5,358 nucleotides of DNA from NCBI GenBank assembly GCA_020438915.1, contig JAGQTR010000334.1, positions 1 through 5,358 on the forward strand, written 5' to 3'. A model generated the notes under the pieces. It did not search any database. It was not told the origin of the DNA and worked only from the letters and a program-made list of their open reading frames with translations. Shown here piece after piece: positions 1 to 5,344 of this stretch; position 1 is the stretch's first letter, and each line of letters opens with the position of its first letter. Both the position numbers and the translations under genes were made by a program. Origin of the DNA: Mycobacterium sp. (lineage in GTDB: Bacteria > Actinomycetota > Actinomycetes > Mycobacteriales > Mycobacteriaceae).

Positions 1-2447
1 GGGGTGAGCCGGTTGGCGGGATCGAGCCGGCCGGCGGCGATTCGTAGGTGCGACACAACGGGACCAGCCTTCTGACTCAGACCGGTTTGATCCAGGCTCT
101 CCACCTCATAGCCGGCACGCAACGCCGCGGTAGCGAGCACCTGGTTCACCGTGACGATGCCGGTGCCGCCGATTCCGGCCAAGAATATGTTGTGGGTCGC
201 GGTCACCGGATCGACGGCAACGTCAGGCACCGCGGGAGATTCGGACGCGGATCGGATAGTGGCCGGCTGCGCGTCGCGGCCCGTCGTGTGCGCCGGGCGT
301 ACCTGTACGGTCACGAATGCCGGACAGTTGCCGTCAAGGCAGCTGTAGTCGGTGTTGCAGGAAGTCTGGTCGATGCGTGTCTTGCGGCCAAGCTCGGTGT
401 CCACCGGTTGCACGGATAGGCAATTGGATTTCACACCGCAGTCTCCGCAGCCCTCGCAAACCGCTTCGTTGATCAGCACCCGGGTGGTCCGGGTGGGCAG
501 CGTTGCGCGTTTACGTTGCCGGCGCGCATCCGCGGCGCAGTGCTGATCGTAGATCAGGACGGTGACGCCCTTGACTTCGCGCAGTCGCTTCTGGGCCTCA
601 TCGAGACGGTCGCGATGCCAGACAAGGGTGCCCGCGGCGAGCTCACGTTTGTGGTGCCTCTTGGGTTCGTCGGCGCAGATGATGATTTGGGTGACACCCT
701 CCGCTGCCAGCTTATGCGTCAGCTTGGAAACCGACAACGCGCCCTCGGCGTCCTGGGCGCCCGTCATCGCCACCACTTCGTTGTAGAGCAGCTTGTAGGT
801 GATGTTGACACCTGCGGCGACACAGGCTTGGACCGCGAGCTGACCGGAGTGGAAGAACGTGCCATCGCCGATGTTCTGGAACAGGTGGGGAATGTCGGTG
901 AACGGTGCTTGACCGATCCACTGGCTGCCTTCACCGCCCATCTGGGTGAGCCCGGTGACCGCGCTGTCGCTTCGGCCCGACATCGTCACCATGGTGTGAC
1001 AGCCGATCCCCCCACCTGCGAGGGAACCTTCGGGCACGGTGGTCGAGCGATTGTGTGGGCAGCCGCTACAGAAGTACGGGGTGCGTTGCGCGGTAAGCAC
1101 TTCCAGTGGTATCGCCGGGGGTGGCGGTTTCTTGAGTTCCAGCCGTTCCTTCAGCACGCGGCGCAGCGGGGCCAGTAGACGTCCGGCGGTCAGCTCGCCG
1201 CCAGCTGGAATCAACGGCCGCCCGGTCGCGTCCTTCTTACCGATGATGCGCGGCGTATCTGCCTGGCCATAGAGGATGGCACGCATCTGGGACTCGATGA
1301 ACTCGGTCTTGTCTTCGACAACGAGTATTTCGTCGAGCCCGCCGGCGAAGGCAGTGACGGTGTCCGGCCCGAGTGGCGTGGGCATCCCGATCCGCAACAA
1401 CCTGACTCCGGCCTGGTGCAGCGCGAAGTCATCGGCGCCGAGGTCTGCGAGGGCTTGCCGTACTGAGTCGAAAGTTGTTCCGGTGGAAGCGATCCCGATT
1501 CTTGCATGTGGCGGATCGAGCTCGACGACATCGAGACGGTTGGCGACTCCATAGGCACGCACGACTTCGGCCCGAGGGCCGTACAGGTCCGCCTCGGCAT
1601 CCAGGCTGGCAGCTGGAGCGGCCATCGGCCGCTGGCGGTACACGAAACGCTTTCCCTCCCAATCGACTTCCGGAACAACGACGTCGGCGTCGAAGTCGCG
1701 GGAGTCGACCGACCAGGCGCCATCGGCCACGTCGGCGACAATCTTGAGCGCCACCACGCATCCTGAGGCGCGCGACAAAGCCACGCCGTGCATGGTCATC
1801 GTGACGATCTCGCGGGCATTGCGCGGGAAGAGCACCGGGATGCCGAGCGCGGCCAGCGATCGCTCGCTGACGGCCGGCACAGTCGAGGATTTCGAAGCGG
1901 GGTCGTCGCCGACCAGAAGCAGCATTCCCCCATGAGAGTTGGCGCCGTACATGTTTGCGTGCCGGAGGGCATCCGTCGCCCGATCCAGGCCGGGCCCCTT
2001 GCCGTACCAGACGCCCACCACCCCGTCGTAGGGCGATCGATTGTTGGAGAACGTGGCCAGATCGGCTTGGCTACCCCACACCGAGGTCGCCGCCAACTCC
2101 TCGTTGAGTCCGGGCACGAACGTGATGTCGTGTGCGCGCAGAACCTCAGGCATCGCAGCCAGCATCCGGTCCACACCACCGAGCGGACTCCCCTGATACC
2201 CCGAGACGAACGTCGCCACCCGCAAGCCGGCGCGAGCGTCGCGGTCGTGTTGTTCGACGAGGGCACGGGCGATGGCCTGCACGCCGGTCAGCAGGACCGG
2301 ACCCGACCCGGGACGGTAGCGATCGCCGAGCTCGTAGCCGCCGTCGTAGCTGCCTTGGTAGCTGCCTTGGTAGCGGCTCTTGTCGCGGCTTTGATCAGGG
2401 GCGGTATAGGGACCCCGCCCCGCTCGGCGAATGTCGAGATCGGTCAT
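1..2447 (-). CDS. Indolepyruvate:ferredoxin oxidoreductase, fused alpha/beta/gamma type (3' end cut by window edge)
   Basis: This cytoplasmic enzyme oxidatively decarboxylates aryl-pyruvates (indolepyruvate and related transaminated aromatic amino acids) to aryl-acetyl-CoA, passing electrons to ferredoxin. I translated the minus strand from ATG at 2447; it stays open to base 1, giving 815 residues. Landmarks in order: SGYQGSPLGG (82-91) and YGKGPGLDR (148-156) in the N-terminal domain; VVEDKTEFIE (376-385); CSGCPHN (460-466), GIGCH (480-484), QMGGEGSQW (502-510) and GDGTFFHSG (527-535, thiamine-diphosphate domain); AMTGAQ (560-565); IYDQHCAA (632-639). An iron-sulfur segment follows with cysteines 664, 667, 670, 676, 697, 703 and 708, then the gamma-domain start, GIGGTG (758-763) and DQTGLSQKAGP (786-796). 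Fused family members usually have about 1,150-1,200 residues, so roughly the last third lies outside. GTG at 2453 is an alternative start; a stop at 2456-2454 excludes anything further upstream. The N-terminus carries an unusual Gly/Tyr/Ser tail. No frameshift was seen. Confidence 0.95.
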   Translation of the reverse strand, partial: MTDLDIRRAGRGPYTAPDQSRDKSRYQGSYQGSYDGGYELGDRYRPGSGPVLLTGVQAIARALVEQHDRDARAGLRVATFVSGYQGSPLGGVDRMLAAMPEVLRAHDITFVPGLNEELAATSVWGSQADLATFSNNRSPYDGVVGVWYGKGPGLDRATDALRHANMYGANSHGGMLLLVGDDPASKSSTVPAVSERSLAALGIPVLFPRNAREIVTMTMHGVALSRASGCVVALKIVADVADGAWSVDSRDFDADVVVPEVDWEGKRFVYRQRPMAAPAASLDAEADLYGPRAEVVRAYGVANRLDVVELDPPHARIGIASTGTTFDSVRQALADLGADDFALHQAGVRLLRIGMPTPLGPDTVTAFAGGLDEILVVEDKTEFIESQMRAILYGQADTPRIIGKKDATGRPLIPAGGELTAGRLLAPLRRVLKERLELKKPPPPAIPLEVLTAQRTPYFCSGCPHNRSTTVPEGSLAGGGIGCHTMVTMSGRSDSAVTGLTQMGGEGSQWIGQAPFTDIPHLFQNIGDGTFFHSGQLAVQACVAAGVNITYKLLYNEVVAMTGAQDAEGALSVSKLTHKLAAEGVTQIIICADEPKRHHKRELAAGTLVWHRDRLDEAQKRLREVKGVTVLIYDQHCAADARRQRKRATLPTRTTRVLINEAVCEGCGDCGVKSNCLSVQPVDTELGRKTRIDQTSCNTDYSCLDGNCPAFVTVQVRPAHTTGRDAQPATIRSASESPAVPDVAVDPVTATHNIFLAGIGGTGIVTVNQVLATAALRAGYEVESLDQTGLSQKAGPVVSHLRIAAGRLDPANRLT
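2346..2381 (-). repeat. 12-bp tandem repeat coding a YQGS repeat
   Basis: Two exact copies of GTAGCTGCCTTG (plus strand, 2346-2357 and 2358-2369) are followed by a degenerate third unit beginning GTAGCGGCT (2370-2381). On the coding strand they give the oxidoreductase residues YQGSYQGSYDGGY (26-38), in the tail that precedes the conserved fold (which begins near residue 46). The repeat keeps the reading frame. It looks like recent in-frame duplication in a disordered N-terminal extension. Confidence 0.85.
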
Positions 2448-2456
2448 CTGCACTCA

Positions 2457-2465
2457 CCACCTCTC
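2457..2465 (-). promoter_or_regulatory. Ribosome binding site of the oxidoreductase gene
   Basis: The minus strand reads GAGAGGTGG here. The GAGG core lies 12 nt before ATG 2447 and 6 nt before in-frame GTG 2453; counting AGGTGG as the core, the distance to the ATG is 9 nt. The site therefore fits either start and does not decide between them. I kept the ATG. Confidence 0.5.
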
Positions 2466-2538
2466 GTCTGTCACATGGGCGTAGTGCTTCCTCCAGGCTG
2501 CCAGCGGTATGCATAATGAGCAACCCGAGTAAATTTGG

Positions 2539-2555
2539 TTGAGCGTTGTGCTCAA
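2539..2555. promoter_or_regulatory. Probable Lrp/AsnC operator between divergent genes
   Basis: A perfect inverted repeat, TTGAGC-GTTGT-GCTCAA, has 6-bp arms and a 5-nt centre (17 bp). It lies in the 142-bp spacer between the divergent oxidoreductase and regulator genes, 35 nt before the regulator ATG. That overlaps the expected -35 area if the transcript begins at the ATG. Lrp/AsnC proteins typically bind short dyads of about 13-17 bp and often control both themselves and a divergent neighbour. Related TGAGCRWY-like octamers occur at 2517-2524 (TGAGCAAC), 2540-2547 (TGAGCGTT) and 2582-2589 (TGAGCGAC). Assignment to this regulator is inferred from family and position. Confidence 0.5.
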
Positions 2556-2576
2556 TTCTTCCTGACTGTGACGTGC

Positions 2577-2582
2577 GATACT
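2577..2582 (+). promoter_or_regulatory. Candidate -10 element of the Lrp/AsnC gene (leaderless transcript)
   Basis: GATACT ends 7 nt before the ATG at 2590, so transcription starting at the usual distance would begin on the A of the start codon. No Shine-Dalgarno sequence precedes the ATG (the preceding bases are CTGAGCGAC), which fits leaderless translation, common in mycobacteria. There is no good -35 hexamer, and the first base departs from the TANNNT consensus. Confidence 0.4.
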
Positions 2583-2589
2583 GAGCGAC

Positions 2590-3063
2590 ATGACGAAGTT
2601 GGACCGCACCGATGCCAGACTGTTGCTGGCGCTATGTGACGCTCCCCGCGCCACCGGAGTGCAATTGGCCACCATGCTGAACCTGGCGCGCAACACCGTG
2701 CAGGCCCGACTGGCCCGATGGGATCAGGACAGGGTGCTCGCGCCCATCGACCGGTGTGTATCGCCGCGCGACCTGGGCTATCCGCTCAAGGCCTTCATCA
2801 CCGTGGTGGTTGATCAACACCAGCTCGAGGACGTTATCGCCGCACTGGAGACCGTCACCCAGGTCACCCAGGTCACCGGACTTTCCGGCGCAGCCGACCT
2901 GTTGATCGGTGTGGTGGCCACCGATGCCGACGATTTGTATCGCGTCGCTGGGCTTGTACTGGCGGTACCGGGGGTCGAACGCACCACGATGTCGGTGGCG
3001 ATGCACGAGGTTGTCGCCTACCGAACCCGGCCGTTGTTGGAGGAACTGGCCCGCGGCCAGTAG
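2590..3063 (+). CDS. Lrp/AsnC family transcriptional regulator
   Basis: A DNA-binding regulator of 157 residues, the usual size for the family (about 140-165). The N-terminal winged helix-turn-helix starts LDRTDARLLLAL (4-15), the typical LDxxDxxIL-type opening, with the recognition region at about 23-43 (NLARNTVQARL within it). The C-terminal RAM ligand-binding and oligomerisation domain spans about 67-143, with FITVVVD (69-75) and the glycine-containing turn GLSGAADLLI (97-106). An in-frame stop at 2569-2571 leaves the ATG at 2590 as the sensible start. The gene diverges from the aromatic 2-oxo-acid oxidoreductase across a 142-bp spacer with a perfect dyad, so I infer that it autoregulates and controls the oxidoreductase in response to an amino acid, perhaps an aromatic one. 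The effector cannot be read from the sequence. It is not identifiable as a named mycobacterial Lrp paralogue. Confidence 0.93.
   Translation: MTKLDRTDARLLLALCDAPRATGVQLATMLNLARNTVQARLARWDQDRVLAPIDRCVSPRDLGYPLKAFITVVVDQHQLEDVIAALETVTQVTQVTGLSGAADLLIGVVATDADDLYRVAGLVLAVPGVERTTMSVAMHEVVAYRTRPLLEELARGQ
2854..2880 (+). repeat. 9-bp tandem repeat inside the Lrp/AsnC gene
   Basis: GTCACCCAG occurs twice in tandem (2854-2862, 2863-2871), followed by the partial copy GTCACCGGA (2872-2880). It codes VTQVTQVTG at residues 89-97, just before the ligand-pocket turn of the RAM domain. By eye, alignment with ordinary Lrp sequences needs no insertion, so it replaces rather than lengthens the usual strand. 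Confidence 0.7.
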
Positions 3064-3076
3064 GGGCCGGCAGCCG

Positions 3077-4093
3077 CTAGAGACGCGCGAAACAGGGATT
3101 GGCGTCCTCTTGGGGGATCGATGCGTTGCGACTGGAAAATTTCCCGACGACTCCGGTCTGGGTCACCGCAACGCTGTCGGCCTCAATTCCGAGCGGATAG
3201 TTGTCGTTCAGCTTCTTGGTCAGGTCGTTGAGTGCGGTCTGCACGGTGTCTTTCGGGAAGGGTCCGTTGACGTCGAGCACCTCGAGGTTGAGATTCCCAT
3301 CGGTGACCACCGGTTCGGCCGTGACGCTGGATTCGCCCGCCGCCAAGACGATGGTGCCGGCCGACGGGTCAGTACTGACTCCGGTGATCAGGCTGCCCAC
3401 CCCCGGGAGATTCGCCGCCACGGTGTCTTTGATTCCCGCCGAGCTCCAGGTCAGGGTGGCGTCCAACGATCCGATGGTGCCCTTGGAGTCGCCGGAGTTC
3501 TGCAGCCGCACGTCTTCGAGCGTGACGTCTGCGGTCATCCCGCTGGCTGCCTGAACCCGGTCCCCGGCCGTGTGCACCGAGATGTTCGTGTAATGACCGG
3601 TGATGTGTTGCCACAAGAAGGGCGGGTTCACTCCGTAGGAGATCGTCGCGCCGTCTTCCACCACACACTCGGCGATGCCGACCAGAATGTCGTCAGCGCG
3701 GTGCCGTGCGTAGAGCTCGCCGCCAGCCAGCCCGCCGGTGAGCAAGGCGACGACGATGACGGCGGTCAGGATGATCGTCTGGCGGTTGAAAAGGCTCCTA
3801 CCCCGGCGCGCGCTGTCGGGCTGCCGTGTCTCCGAAGTCGGCGCCGGTGGGCGCGATCCCTGCGGCGGCGGTGAGGTGTGCGGCCGCGGTGCCCCGGCGG
3901 CGGGCGGGTGACCGGCCGCGGCGGCGCGCCGAAACTGCTCGGTGGGCACCGCGTCGGGGGGCCGCGCGCGAATCTGTTCGGTGGGTGAGTCCGGCCGACC
4001 CGGCCGCGGCAGCCGGGTTGTCGCAGGATCGGGCGGCCGAGACCCTCGGTCGCGCCAGCCGGGCTGACCGGGGCGCTGCGGCGGGTTCGTCAC
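3077..4093 (-). CDS. DUF2993 membrane-anchored protein, Rv0479c-like
   Basis: A 338-residue protein with three parts: a Pro/Arg/Ala-rich cytoplasmic tail (1-103), one transmembrane helix (about 105-126, TIILTAVIVVALLTGG), and an extracytoplasmic DUF2993 domain (about 130-338). There is no cleavable signal peptide, so a type II anchor is likely. The motifs GGELYARH (124-131), NYPLGIEADSV (298-308) and the ending NPCFARL (332-338) match my recollection of M. tuberculosis Rv0479c. Two cysteines, C143 and C334, lie at the two ends of the domain and could form a disulfide. DUF2993 includes LmeA, a periplasmic phospholipid-binding protein needed for mannan elongation, so lipid binding at the envelope is plausible but unproven here. 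The start is GTG 4093, the only in-frame option because a stop lies at 4111-4109. The best ribosome site, GAGG (4110-4107), is 13 nt upstream, rather far. The gene is convergent with the Lrp gene (13-bp gap). Confidence 0.88.
   Translation of the reverse strand: MTNPPQRPGQPGWRDRGSRPPDPATTRLPRPGRPDSPTEQIRARPPDAVPTEQFRRAAAAGHPPAAGAPRPHTSPPPQGSRPPAPTSETRQPDSARRGRSLFNRQTIILTAVIVVALLTGGLAGGELYARHRADDILVGIAECVVEDGATISYGVNPPFLWQHITGHYTNISVHTAGDRVQAASGMTADVTLEDVRLQNSGDSKGTIGSLDATLTWSSAGIKDTVAANLPGVGSLITGVSTDPSAGTIVLAAGESSVTAEPVVTDGNLNLEVLDVNGPFPKDTVQTALNDLTKKLNDNYPLGIEADSVAVTQTGVVGKFSSRNASIPQEDANPCFARL
3905..4021 (-). repeat. Three imperfect 39-bp tandem units coding a 13-residue repeat
   Basis: In the cytoplasmic tail of the DUF2993 protein, residues 25-37 (TTRLPRPGRPDSP), 38-50 (TEQIRARPPDAVP) and 51-63 (TEQFRRAAAAGHP) line up as three consecutive units. 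Each starts with Thr, has a large hydrophobic residue at +3 (L28, I41, F54), then Arg, and ends in Pro. The DNA is diverged, so conservation is at the protein level, strongest between units two and three. Confidence 0.65.
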
Positions 4094-4126
4094 CCGGGCA
4101 AGTCTGCCTCATCTAGGCTGCCCGGG
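4093..4126. repeat. 8-bp inverted repeat reaching the DUF2993 start codon
   Basis: CCCGGGCA (4093-4100) and TGCCCGGG (4119-4126) are perfect complements separated by 18 nt. In the minus-strand transcript the second arm ends on the G of the GTG start codon, and the only GAGG ribosome-site candidate lies in the loop. It could be a translational hairpin or a protein-binding dyad. In GC-rich DNA a chance origin remains possible. Confidence 0.45.
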
Positions 4127-4212
4127 CTGTGCCGAAACCCATTCACGCAGCCAAAGCGCGAAACGGCACAAGCCGAACGGCCGCTTCGACGGTGATGCGA
4201 CGACGCGGAAGC

Positions 4213-4218
4213 TAGTTT
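4213..4218 (+). promoter_or_regulatory. -10 element of the thioesterase gene (leaderless transcript)
   Basis: TAGTTT matches the actinobacterial TANNNT -10 consensus and ends 6 nt before the ATG at 4225. Transcription would therefore start on or next to the start codon. No Shine-Dalgarno sequence precedes the ATG. A TTCGAC at 4185-4190 is too far upstream (22-nt spacer) to serve as a normal -35. Confidence 0.5.
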
Positions 4219-4224
4219 GACCCT

Positions 4225-4707
4225 ATGGAATCCGGGCCTCTGGTCAGCATGGTGCAACGGCCGCATCCGGCGCGACTCACCATGGCGACGTATCCGGTCC
4301 ACGGTTCCATCGAGGCGCGGTTCGCGGACATGGACGCCAACGAGCATCTGAACAACGTCGCGCTGGAGACATTGCACGAGAACACCAGAGCGACGCTCAA
4401 CCGGCGTGTGTTCCCGAGGGTGTACGACCATCGCTCGCGAAGGCTGCGCATCGTGACGTCGACGATTGTCGTGCACTACCTTCGCGAGGCGCCGTGGCCG
4501 GCGGTGCTGAACACCGCGATCGGCATCGGGCATGTCGGACGCACCTCGTTCGTCGCCTCCTCCGGCCTGTTCTTAGACCAGGCGTGTGTCAGCCTGTGCG
4601 ACACCGTATTGGTGCTTCTCGACGACGACGGCCCCACCCCGATTCCCGACGATGCCCGAGCCCACCTTGCTTCGCTACGAATCCAGGCGAACCCCGCGGC
4701 AGAGTGA
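4225..4707 (+). CDS. Hotdog-fold acyl-CoA thioesterase (4HBT/YbgC-FadM type)
   Basis: A 160-residue protein of the single-hotdog thioesterase family, whose members hydrolyse acyl-CoA thioesters in the cytoplasm, usually as dimers or tetramers. The signature is ARFADMDANEHLNN (31-44), equivalent to the DxD-A-x-x-H-x-NN segment of YbgC/FadM/4-hydroxybenzoyl-CoA thioesterases. By position, D37 is the likely catalytic aspartate. The long helix (about 45-60) and the strands IVVHYLREA (81-89), HVGRTSFVASSGLFL (103-117) and CVSLCDTVLVLLD (121-133) follow in the expected order. The ATG at 4225 is favoured because a -10 element sits at leaderless distance; M9 (4249) and M20 (4282) are alternatives, and M20 would trim to just before the first strand. 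The acyl substrate is unknown. It stands alone on this strand, divergent from the DUF2993 gene (131-bp spacer) and convergent with cadI. Confidence 0.85.
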   Translation: MESGPLVSMVQRPHPARLTMATYPVHGSIEARFADMDANEHLNNVALETLHENTRATLNRRVFPRVYDHRSRRLRIVTSTIVVHYLREAPWPAVLNTAIGIGHVGRTSFVASSGLFLDQACVSLCDTVLVLLDDDGPTPIPDDARAHLASLRIQANPAAE

Positions 4708-4813
4708 TCAGCGTCGGGAATCGAGGATCTGAGCGTCAGCGCGGACCGTCAGGCGGCACCACGTCGTGATTACCGCGACGCGCCGGTTAACGCACAGGCC
4801 GTCGTCGAACACA
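4708..4813. other. Convergent gap between thioesterase and cadI, no gene seen
   Basis: This 106-bp stretch lies between two gene ends. It holds no RNA gene and no hairpin followed by a T-run on either strand. It contains only small self-complementary words such as CACGTCGTG. Any reading frame through it is a continuation of a shadow of the flanking genes. Confidence 0.6.
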
Positions 4814-5278
4814 TCAGCAGCAGGCAGTCGCCGTGTCAGCGGCCTTGTCGCCGCAGCACCCTCCCGCCTCGGCGGCGCCGTCCTCGACGTGTTTCGGGCT
4901 GGTGCCGAAGGTGTCGGAGTCCGAAAGCACGGTATAGACCTCCCACTTCTCCCCGGCCGGGCCGGTGACCCACACCTTGTCCTGGGTGGCAAAGCAACAC
5001 GTGGTGTTGATCTCCTCCTCGGTGAACAAACCCGCACCGGCGAGCCGTGCGATCTCGGCGTGCACGGTGTCAGATGACGCCACTTCGACGCCTAGGTGGT
5101 TGAGCGTGCCACCCTGGCCCGGGTTCTGGATCAGCACCAGCTTCAGCGGCGGTTCGGCAACGGCGAAGTTGGCGTAGCCGTCCTTGACCTTGGCAGGGCC
5201 GATGTTGAAGAGCTTTGAGTAGAACGTGATCGCCTCGTCGAGATCGTCGACGTTGAGGGCGAGTTGAACTCGGGACAT
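4814..5278 (-). CDS. cadI: Cadmium-induced protein CadI (ArsI-like VOC metalloprotein)
   Basis: A 154-residue protein of the vicinal-oxygen-chelate (glyoxalase/bleomycin resistance) superfamily, matching mycobacterial CadI (Rv2641) nearly end to end as I remember it. The family also contains ArsI, an Fe(II)-dependent lyase that breaks the C-As bond of trivalent organoarsenicals. Visible hallmarks are VQLALNVDDL (4-13), PPLKLVLIQNPGQGG (43-57), NHLGVEV (60-66), the vicinal pair C94-C95 in NTTCCFATQDKVW, and WEVYTV (112-117). Q5, H61 and E113 occupy the expected metal-ligand positions. The tail is Cys-rich with two more pairs, C141-C142 and C153-C154 (the very end), probably for soft-metal binding. 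The start is ATG 5278, with a strong GGAGG 7 nt upstream. Expression is probably derepressed by Cd(II) or As(III) through an ArsR-family repressor, whose gene is not in the window. Whether it acts as a C-As lyase or only as a metal-induced binder is undecided. Confidence 0.93.
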   Translation of the reverse strand: MSRVQLALNVDDLDEAITFYSKLFNIGPAKVKDGYANFAVAEPPLKLVLIQNPGQGGTLNHLGVEVASSDTVHAEIARLAGAGLFTEEEINTTCCFATQDKVWVTGPAGEKWEVYTVLSDSDTFGTSPKHVEDGAAEAGGCCGDKAADTATACC

Positions 5279-5285
5279 GAGCGAA

Positions 5286-5290
5286 CCTCC
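5286..5290 (-). promoter_or_regulatory. Ribosome binding site of cadI
   Basis: The minus strand carries GGAGG (within TGGAGGTT), 7 nt before ATG 5278. This is the strongest Shine-Dalgarno site in the window and fixes the start. Confidence 0.85.
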
Positions 5291-5300
5291 AGAACCTGTG

Positions 5301-5313
5301 TGACTTATGTCGA
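5301..5313. promoter_or_regulatory. Candidate ArsR-type operator, proximal
   Basis: TGACTTATGTCGA is an imperfect dyad (GAC-TTAT-GTC core) that matches the distal site TGATATATGTCAA at 10 of 13 positions. It lies 23-35 nt before the cadI start, where a bound repressor would block transcription. Confidence 0.4.
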
Positions 5314-5344
5314 ACTACTTTGCAGATCCCACATTGCCACCTTT

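Noticed and set aside
516..1178. Plus-strand open frame of 220 codons opposite the oxidoreductase
   Set aside because: It is antisense to a strand with unbroken family motifs, has no recognisable domain, and is the usual result of GC-rich codon bias. The same applies to the other plus-strand frames between 48 and 2542.
1211..2266. Minus-strand frames at 1211-1741, 1429-1761 and 1796-2266
   Set aside because: These are out-of-frame shadows inside the oxidoreductase gene, with Arg/Ser/Pro-rich composition and no ribosome site.
2508..2515. TATGCATA palindrome as a -10 element for the oxidoreductase gene
   Set aside because: It is self-complementary, but no reading on the minus strand gives TANNNT with a -35 at proper spacing. 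The promoter of that gene remains unassigned.
2909..3874. Plus-strand open frame of 321 codons running from the Lrp gene through the DUF2993 gene
   Set aside because: It starts inside the Lrp gene in another frame and is antisense to a clear DUF2993 protein. Its product shows no family features.
4154..4186. Nested small inverted repeats (CGGC-ACAA-GCCG at 4164-4175 and AAGCG/CGCTT flanking it)
   Set aside because: Arms of 4-5 bp in GC-rich DNA are expected by chance, and no T-run or regulator link was seen.
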